Shown piece by piece: positions 57,401 through 64,000 of a stretch of DNA of 64,000 nucleotides. The notes under the pieces are model-generated. The model made no database searches and was not told the origin of the DNA. It saw only the letters and a program-made list of their open reading frames with translations. Origin of the DNA: Tubiluchus corallicola (taxonomy: Eukaryota > Priapulida > Priapulimorpha > Priapulimorphida > Tubiluchidae); assembly GCA_030141605.1 (NCBI GenBank), contig JAQGDQ010000090.1, forward strand, positions 161,001 to 225,000, in the 5' to 3' direction. The position numbers were made by a program, and so were the translations under genes. The number at the start of each line of letters is the position of its first letter. Within the stretch, counting starts at the first letter, position 1.

Positions 57401-60400
57401 GTTCGTCGTTACATTAAATTTTACAACTTAATTTGCACTACTAATGCAGTCATGCCATTGCTCAACTAGACTGTCATAAGGCTCTGGAATCACTGAAGTC
57501 AATTCCACGGAGCTCCTGCGTGGCTTCATTAAAATTAACATTTTCATGGCGTCATAGTTAACACAAAGTTAACGTTACAGCAACTTTTTAGTCATTAGTT
57601 ATTAAACATATAAAACCAAATTAAAGTCTCGCCTCGTTTCTTATCTTGCTCTGAATATCTTAGTTTTGCTAAGCAACGAACGCAAACTGGTCATGCTGTG
57701 TTGGTTCTGGGGCGTCGTGTTTAATTTCGAGTATTTATCATAAATACTTAAACATAACCCAACAAAATCTGGAATCATAATGCAGACGCATTGCGCTTTT
57801 TGTTCTGTTCATGACAAGTTACTCGGAAACCTCGCTGCACGCACTGAATTACTTTATCTCGCAACATCATCTATTAATTTAGAAGAGCTGTCACAGCGCG
57901 TGACACGATTTTCAGTCAGGGAAGAGGCTGCTTATCTTAAGCTCACGCGTGCATGCAGCAGGTAACATGAGTTGAATACACGGAAGGATTGAGAATCAAA
58001 TGCAAAACTATAACGACGATGAAGACGACGACGACGACGACGATGATGATGATGACAATGATGACAATAATAATGATAATGGCGATCTTTTAAGCTTAGT
58101 CTGACCCCTATCACCCATCATCAAAAACTCATTATGATTGCAAAGTATAAGCACAAAAATGAAGTAACATTAACTTTGCCAAAATGTTCGGTGCTGGTTT
58201 TTTCCGAAAACAGTATTCAATGATTCTTAATTCTGCATTGATCAATTGTTTTTAAATTTTCGTGAAGCGTTAGCATACTTCTTCGAGAGAGAGCTAGCTA
58301 GACGCAATGTAGCGTCTTCTCTGTAAATCATCCATCCAATTACGACACATTTAAGGCTCGGCGTGACTTTTTTGAAGCAAAGAACCCACCTTAATCATTC
58401 GGCTGTTAATCTTTGCCAAAAACTGCAGCTATGATTGAACGTTCAACCTGGATAATTATACGAAGGGTGATACAAGATTGGGAGACACATTAAACTTTTA
58501 GACTGAGAATTAGAAAAATGAACTTTGAAACTTCTTACTTCATCAGTATTGATGTAATGCGCGAAGATGCTAAATGACTGCAGTCAGCGCCTCCTAGTGC
58601 GTCCTTTTTGCTATTTCCTTAAAATCTGAATGGTTCGTTAAGCAAATCAGCCATCATTCTTAAATGATACTCAGTGCTCATGTGATCAGCCAGGCTGCAC
58701 AAATTTACTGAGAAGACGTTTAGTTGAAGAATAAATGACACAGAGTAACAATGATTACTGATAGATAACATAGGCATTGCAATGGCGTTCATGGAAGTTG
58801 TATGTATTGTTGTCCAGTAATAAAACGGCTCTTTGAAATAAATCATGGCTTATAATGAAACGCCCGACAGTTTCAAAACACCTGAAAACTGGCATACCTG
58901 TTTGTTGTTGAGCATTGTTATTTATGATCTTGCATTTTCTCAGTTAAAGAAGTGTGCATGTACTTTAGGTTTGAAGGCACACAAACAAGTACAAGCCTCC
59001 CTTTTGAACTGCGGCCTATTATCATGTTGTTATGAGAACATATTGAATGCTGTTTTCAGTAATTGATATGCGAAGCAATGTATAATTTCTATTATAGAAA
59101 GGACAGAAAGGGAGAGCATAAAGTAATAATTTTTAATATTTGTTTGCTTTTTAAATGCAAAAAACGTACTGTATAATGATGCATTTATAATAAAAGTAGT
59201 CTACAGGACAGTTACCCTAATGGGTGGTCCAAACGTTTCGCATGATTAAATTTAACTAAAGAAATACCAGTGCAAGCTTCCCCTTTGGTGACGTAGTAAC
59301 AATCAGTAGGTATAGCAGCTTGCAAATTCCCTAGTTTCTGACGATTAAGATATAGTGGCAGTTTGTTCTATCTAAAACATAACTAAAACCCATCACAGAT
59401 TTGAAACCAACCAATTTAAAAAATTGAAGAACTAACACAATTGATGAATGGTAAAAAGGGAAACAATGAATTTGAACAACAATGAAAAAGTCTTTAGTTG
59501 CCTTGACAATCCGTTATTCACTTGCTTCCTGATGTTGATTAGGTATCAGCTCTTCTTTTTACGACTTTGTCTCTTCAGGAAATATACTGCAGAGACAACA
59601 GCTACTATCATGAATGCAAGTGCTACTCCTGCAACAATCAAAACTATCTTGACTACATCGATTGATCCAATAAATGTATCCTTTGTTTCTGTAGGATTAA
59701 TCATAAACGACTCCATAATGATGTATTCGCTAATAGCTTCTTCAATTTCAGTTAGATTTTGCTTTATATCATTTAGCATTCTGACTGAGTTAACATCGTC
59801 ATTATTGGCATCAGTCCCATCACAAGCATTGCACTGGACCGCCCCGTTCGTTCTCATTGAGTGACTGATCACTTGCTACAATAGCCAAGCTAAATCCAAG
59901 TGAAGAGATCAGTATTGTATATGTGTCTTCGCAGAGGCTGGTGGTTTCAATTCTAAAAGGCATGTCTTGCTGCAGTATGTTCATCAGTATTAGGGCATTC
60001 GGTCGTTCATCGGCATCTGTTTCAATGACCTCGCCAACACTAAGGGACTGCTGAACATAAAAATCGTATTGCGTCTTAGCAAATTGTTGGTTGTTGTCGT
60101 TAACATCAGTGATAGTGAGTGTTACTATTGCCAAATTTACTGGAGCAGTTGAGATGACTACTTGAACAGTTTCTACTATTAGAATAAATGTGCTTATTTC
60201 TTCTCTATTAATTTTGTTAGATTCTTTAACAGTTATGTCACCTGTGGTTTTGTCAATAGCAAACCAAGTGCTGTATTGGCGGGGTGCCAGTCTATAAGTG
60301 AACTCTGCATTGATGCCGCCATCGACGTCTTCTGCAAAAAACGCACAACTTGTGTCCCGAGTAATGTATTTTCCTGCAATTCCGTACATAATTTTCGGGA

Positions 60401-61529
60401 TTAAATAGAGGAGCAAGGTCATTAATGGCCTGCACTTGAAGTTCAATGTACGCATGCACATCGCGCACGCAGTTGTCGAAAATTACTCACCTGAAAAGCT
60501 CGGATCAGTCCATTAAATTGTTGTACGCCACTATTTGGATCATCGTTGTCTATTGTTTCCCTAGTGGACAACTGCCCAGTTTGTGTATCCATTGCCAAGT
60601 AGCCGTCAGGTTCAATGTGTACTACCTCGTAATTAATGTGACCATTCACGCCTTCATCCATATCGTAAGCAAATACTGTGCTGACGCCATTAGGTTTGTT
60701 TTCATTCAAATTGCTTTGTAAGTATCTTGCGGAAATTTTGGAGGCAAGTTATGTTCATCATCCACATCTATGAGAAGGGTAACATATGTTTGGTGTACAC
60801 CATCTGATGCTGCGATCGTCAAGTTATGCCAGAATGTTATATTCCAACAAATGTTCAAGGATGACAAGAAATTTACCTCATAAAGTAAAGACAATTACAA
60901 AAATACATAGCAATTAATAATATTAAAATGATGATGATGATGATGGCGAGAATTGCGATGACCCTGATGACGATGTAATGAAGAAGATGATGATGGAAGC
61001 GACGACGATGGCGATGATTATGACGATGATGATGACGACGACGAATGATGTCAACGAAGGCAATGATGACAAGTGATCAGAGAATCTTCATTGTAACAGT
61101 GATTCATCTTAGAAGGTTGCGAACATAAGTTCCTACCCTAAATCAACCCTGATTGAGAATATTACAGTCATTTCGTATAAACTGAGGACTGAGAATGGCA
61201 GTTTATCAAACAACACGACGAGACTCGAGGAGAAAATTGCACGTGATCTGGGCAATCACCAGGCTATGGAAGAATAATTTAGCAGATCAACTGACAAAAT
61301 TTGGCGGCATAGAGTGCTGACTTGTCTTTTGGATAAACACTTTGGAGTGATACATCACTTAACCTAACAATAACAGTGATTTAACAGCTTGTTTGTATGG
61401 CTCGCACGTCTTTATTTACAAAGCTTCTGTTATTCAACACAATTAACTGTTCTATCAGCATTATTTTTCTGCCACTCTTGCCAGCATTCAGTGTGTTACT
61501 TACACAGACCTCATATCTTATTTTCATGC

Positions 61530-61569
<40 letters not shown>

Positions 61570-63897
61570 ATGTAATCATATATATATATATATATATAAT
61601 TTTTATTCGTACTTGTGGTACAACAGATCAGCAAGCAAAATAACATTAATTAACAAGATTAGCAAACAATGTGAATATGTACAATTTAGTGAGAGTAAGA
61701 TATGTTAGTATGGCGTACAACTCATTCCTGTCAAAAAATCAAAACAATTGTGTTCTAGGGTCCATATATCTTCTTTAATGAAATTTACAGTCCGTATTTT
61801 TTCATCGCTAGCATCCTCTTACATCTAATGTACAAGAAAAACTTTAGAAAGAAAATTTTTATTTGTGTAAAAAGTTTTGTACTCGTTGCAAATAGATAAA
61901 AAATTATAACCCATTATAGAAGAGGTATGAAATCGAGAATTATGTGCGAAGAAAATAAATTGGCTATATGATTTTCCATGGTCTTGTTCTTCATTTTTGT
62001 GTCAAATGAAAGACGGTTGTAACAGATTCGTGTTTATTACCTGCTGCTGAAATCTGAAACTTTAGAAAACACGTAATTTGTTTTTAAACATACCGCCACG
62101 TACGTGAAGAAGTTAAGAAACAAACGCAAACATCTAAGTGCATATTATTTTTATTCGTTGTATAATTAGGCCAACAATAATTAAGAACAAATAACACTGG
62201 GTGATTTAAAGTTAAACACGCGCACGTAGTCAGTACAGGATCTTTCTATTCTGAGGCTCAACCGAATATGGCCCAGGGCGTATTCAGTACCCAATACAGC
62301 AAAGAGCGAAGAATGAATTTTATAAATTCTCACAACATTTATGTCCAATTATGCATTTATAATCACTTACTGTACTGATATTTTGTCATACCCATTTCAT
62401 AACCATATTTGAAACTTTAAAACTTAATGTTATATTCATAAACATTCCTGAAAAGACTTACTTATAAGTTTTTAGGTCCAAATAGATAGAACTCGAATGT
62501 TTTCAATTCTGAGACCGATAATTATCTACTGCTGTTAGTTTCTGCTAAAATCCTCTAGGCTGAAAAATGTTATTCGGCAAATAAATTGCAGCAATAATGT
62601 AGAAAACTTATAATCCTATTGCCTGGTGGCATTTGCCAGAACATCCCGCGGGGTTTTTCTGATATTAATAGCTTTCAACATTAAATTTACATGCTGCATC
62701 GCTTCCTGCTCTACATCATCTGATAAAATCTGGAAAACGTCTCCTGTGGATTGAAATAACACCCCGCGGAGCGACTTGTAAAATTGTTAAGCGTGTAAAA
62801 TCGTGTTAAAATAAATTTTGCCATTATTTAATTATAAGACGCTTAATGTGACAAGACGTCTTGAGCACACGGGCGATTTTTTTCTTTAATTTTGTATTCC
62901 TGACAGTTTAACGAGGGAAATATATTCCTGAATAATGTTTATGAAAAGCTGTAATTAAATCAGTTAACGTAAACTGATGTTATTAAAACTATGCAAATGC
63001 CATAGGGCTTCATTTTTCAAAATTTTTGATTTTGTAATTTAAAACATTCTTTATACTTTAAAAAGCAAGGTGGCCTTTGAATACAAGAGACCTAAACCCT
63101 CGTGCTATATAACTTCTGGTGATGCCCCTCCGGCGTTCCTTTAAAATTGTAATTCGTTTAGTAGGTATGCGGCATATATTCTCTGTACCTGTTTACGCAC
63201 ACTCAGCTACGTATAAAATGCCGAACTTTGTGGGCCCAACTCCTTATAGTTTTGAGTTGTAATTGACTTTAGACCTTCGAGTATCTTATTTAGGTTACTA
63301 AATACTCCAAATTCTGTCTGGTGACCAAACTCTTTACAGTTTTTGAGTTGCAAGAGACTTTTTACCTTAAACTAACAACTCAACAACTGTTGCCCTCAAT
63401 ATCACTAACTATAACATAAAAATTTGTCTCCATCTAGTACTGTAAAACTGAAGACTAAATTATTAAGCATGTTTACTCTAAATGTAAATGGAAATCAAAT
63501 CCTAGTTTGAATATGCGTAGTTTTGCATTGCCATTTTAGATTAACAACAATAAATTACTAATGTTTTTTGTAGGATTTGCAACTCAACTGCAAGAAGGCG
63601 AAGGACCAGCTTTTGTCACCGAGCCTCATTCTAACATTGTCTTTACTAACGACACCGGAACGTCTATACACTGTCACGCTTCTGGAACACCAACGCCCTC
63701 TGTGACTTGGCGTTTTTTAAACGGTGAAAAAGTCGCATGCGAAGAAAGACTGTGTCGTGTTTTTGGCAATGGTACGCTGCAGTTTCTACCTTTTGCCGCC
63801 ACGCTTTACCAGGCTGAGATTCACTCAAATATCTACGTTTGTCTTGCTTCGAATTCTCTGGGAACAGTTATCAGTAGGAACATAACCGTTCACGCAG
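45397..63897 (+). CDS. Dscam: Dscam-B: second Dscam-family gene, 5' end only (exons 45397-45451 and 63574-63897)
   Basis: Paralogue of Dscam-A in the same orientation, starting about 2.8 kb after its poly(A) signal. The join gives MDLSIVVVLLFNFAVCIK, G, then FATQLQEGEGPAFVTEP: a signal peptide running straight into the Dscam Ig1 start. Donor G|GTAAGA after 45451 is phase 1 and the 63574 exon needs phase 1. The first intron is 18.1 kb and contains a cadherin relic on the other strand. The gene runs off the window after Ig1. Long first introns are usual for DSCAM genes. The exon pairing is inferred from phase and context; another signal exon could be used instead. Confidence 0.75.
46321..46426 (+). 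pseudogene. Second copy of the signal exon (copy B), GTG for ATG and GC donor
   Basis: The segment at 46375-46426 aligns with the signal exon. The ATG has become GTG, but the frame stays open to an upstream ATG at 46321 (or 46291), and the hydrophobic core VVLLLNVAVCAK is kept. The donor is G|GCAAGA rather than GTAAGA. A decayed copy, or an alternative first exon using a GC-AG intron. Confidence 0.6.
46890..46935 (+). pseudogene. Third, start-only remnant of the signal exon (copy C)
   Basis: GGAAAAATTATAGAC matches GGAAAAATTATGGAC of copy A with ATG changed to ATA. Homology ends within about ten bases. Upstream sequence (46720-46920) matches the upstream block of copy A. Confidence 0.6.
46936..48759. 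other. Dscam-B intron 1, 5' part, with telomere-like tracts
   Basis: No gene recognised. TTAGGG-like tracts at 47504-47545 and 47678-47725, each preceded by AAGAAATTAGTTCG. Confidence 0.55.
47464..47725. repeat. Telomere-like (TTAGGG) patches in a duplicated unit
   Basis: AAGAAATTAGTTCG occurs at about 47467 and 47651, each followed by GGTTAGGGTTAGGG-type sequence. The arrays are only a few units long, so an interstitial patch, not a chromosome end. Confidence 0.6.
48760..48900 (+). mobile_element. 5S-rRNA-like SINE fragment (+)
   Basis: CGAAGTTAAGCAAGAACTGG resembles the 5S A-box region and is followed by a degenerate GAGATGGATAACTC where 5S has GGATGGGTGACC. Related to the copy at 49743-49810. 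Confidence 0.4.
48965..49440. repeat. Foldback-like region around a CCCTAATC repeat
   Basis: AAAAGTCACAGG repeats at 48972-49012 and their complement CTGTGACTTTTTCC at 49361-49374 flank a telomere-like two-copy tract (49027-49105). Could be a small foldback element. Confidence 0.4.
49690..49812 (-). mobile_element. 5S-rRNA-derived SINE (minus)
   Basis: On the minus strand it reads CCGAAGTTAAGCAGCACCGA, then GCATGGTTAATAAATGTGCG, then GGTGAC. These are the A-box, middle and C-box of 5S rRNA in order and spacing with changes that rule out a functional 5S gene. 5S-derived SINEs are known as the SINE3 class. Confidence 0.6.
50122..50480 (-). mobile_element. tRNA-derived SINE, minus copy of the inverted pair
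   Basis: Reverse complement of 43583-43939 over its whole length, including the A- and B-box head (at the 50480 end) and the TACCTAAACATGCATAG tail. The two copies flank the Dscam-B first exon. Confidence 0.8.
50507..50686. repeat. Perfect hairpin: 77-bp arms, 26-nt GT-rich loop
   Basis: The left arm (50507-50583) and right arm (50610-50686) are exact reverse complements with no mismatch. The left arm begins ATTAATCACACCAATCGACT; the loop is mostly GT. It sits 27 bp from the SINE. Possible foldback, double-stranded RNA source or recent inverted duplication. Confidence 0.9.
50700..59545. other. Dscam-B intron 1, central part, no recognised gene
   Basis: 8.8 kb of AT-rich sequence. It holds a SINE tail fragment near 51770-51850 (TGATCCTGCCACAACC) and a GAC/GAT tract at 58017-58085. 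Short frames such as 54226-54597 (-), 54712-54888 (+, with a hydrophobic start MQLQRILLWTAMLSALGLL) and 57780-57965 (+) match nothing I recognise and could be chance. Confidence 0.5.
51770..51850 (-). mobile_element. SINE tail fragment (minus)
   Basis: Contains the GGTTGTGGCAGGA tail (reverse complement) shared with 38565-38590 and 40047-40061. Confidence 0.45.
59546..60894 (-). pseudogene. Cadherin-family gene, 3' end, frameshifted relic
   Basis: Calcium-dependent adhesion family. On the minus strand, from 60894 downward: TIAASDGVHQTYVTLLIDVD (end of a cadherin repeat), then VFAYDMDEGVNGHINYEV and YLAMDTQTGQLSTRETIDND (next repeat), FFAEDVDGGINAEFTYRL, FAIDKTTGDITVKES, then TLTITDVNDNN and a final repeat. 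A membrane helix follows (IVLIVAGVALAFMIVAVV) with a ten-residue KRQSRKKKS tail and stop at 59546. The frame breaks near 60710, within 60350-60475 (several times) and near 59825-59870. Such an array of breaks without splice sites suggests a pseudogene, unless several short introns or assembly errors are present. It lies antisense in Dscam-B intron 1. Confidence 0.8.
60895..63573. other. Dscam-B intron 1, 3' part
   Basis: GAT/GAC tract at 60929-61060 and an AT tract with a palindrome at 61535-61600. The remaining 2 kb is AT-rich with no supported gene; upstream cadherin repeats were not found here. Confidence 0.55.
61535..61600. repeat. (AT)n palindrome
   Basis: Two AT runs around GATGATGTAATC, able to form a hairpin. 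Confidence 0.85.
63574..63897 (+). CDS. Dscam-B exon: Ig1
   Basis: Acceptor TTGTAG ends at 63573. The exon reads GFATQLQEGEGPAFVTEPHS, NIVFTNDTGTSIHCHASG, CRVFGNGTLQFLPFAATLY and NIYVCLASNSLGTVISRN, ending VHA then G|GTACAC (phase 1, like Dscam-A Ig1). The start 'GPAFVTEP' is the classic Dscam Ig1 opening. Identity with Dscam-A Ig1 is about 40-45% by eye. Two extra cysteines (ACEERLC) lie between the conserved pair. Confidence 0.92.
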
Positions 63898-64000
63898 GTA
63901 CACAAGAATACTTCAAAATTTTGCTAATTATGACATTTACGTGTATATTTTAAATTCCTGAAAGGTGAGAAAGGCTGTCAATTATTCTTCAAAAAATTTC

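Overview
The window is animal nuclear DNA: AT-rich, intron-dense, full of microsatellites, and coding for extracellular immunoglobulin (Ig) and fibronectin type III (FN3) domains. It fits an invertebrate bilaterian. The presence of Dscam, and a 33-exon layout like the vertebrate DSCAM genes rather than the arthropod Dscam1 exon arrays, supports this. I cannot name the phylum; a lophotrochozoan or other marine invertebrate is a guess.

Region 1 (1-42574, + strand) holds almost all of one Down syndrome cell adhesion molecule gene, called Dscam-A here. Thirty-three exons can be joined with canonical GT/AG sites and compatible phases into one open frame of 1,984 residues plus a stop. The domain order is Ig1-Ig9, FN1-FN4, Ig10, FN5-FN6, one transmembrane helix, then a cytoplasmic tail of about 390 residues ending in a class I PDZ ligand (EFTFV). 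Only the 5' UTR, the signal-peptide exon and the first part of Ig1 lie outside the window. Introns carry long simple repeats, SINE-like elements, minisatellites and a MITE-like element.

Region 2 (42575-63573) lies between the Dscam-A poly(A) signal and the Ig1 exon of a second gene of the same family, Dscam-B. A signal-peptide exon (45397-45451, + strand) ends in the phase required by the Dscam-B Ig1 exon (63574-63897), so most of this region is probably an 18-kb first intron of Dscam-B. The signal exon has two more degraded copies just downstream; one keeps an open frame but has a GC donor. The intron contains, on the minus strand, the decayed 3' end of a cadherin gene (59546-60894) with several frameshifts, a perfect 77-bp-arm hairpin, SINE copies in inverted orientation, 5S-rRNA-derived SINEs and telomere-like tracts.

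Biologically, the window shows a head-to-tail pair of Dscam paralogues of the canonical vertebrate-like architecture. There are two separate signs of local exon-scale duplication: relic copies of the 5' end of the Ig2 exon in Dscam-A, and three copies of the first coding exon region in Dscam-B. Arthropods and chelicerates diversify Dscam by exon or gene duplication, so these are the observations most worth following up.
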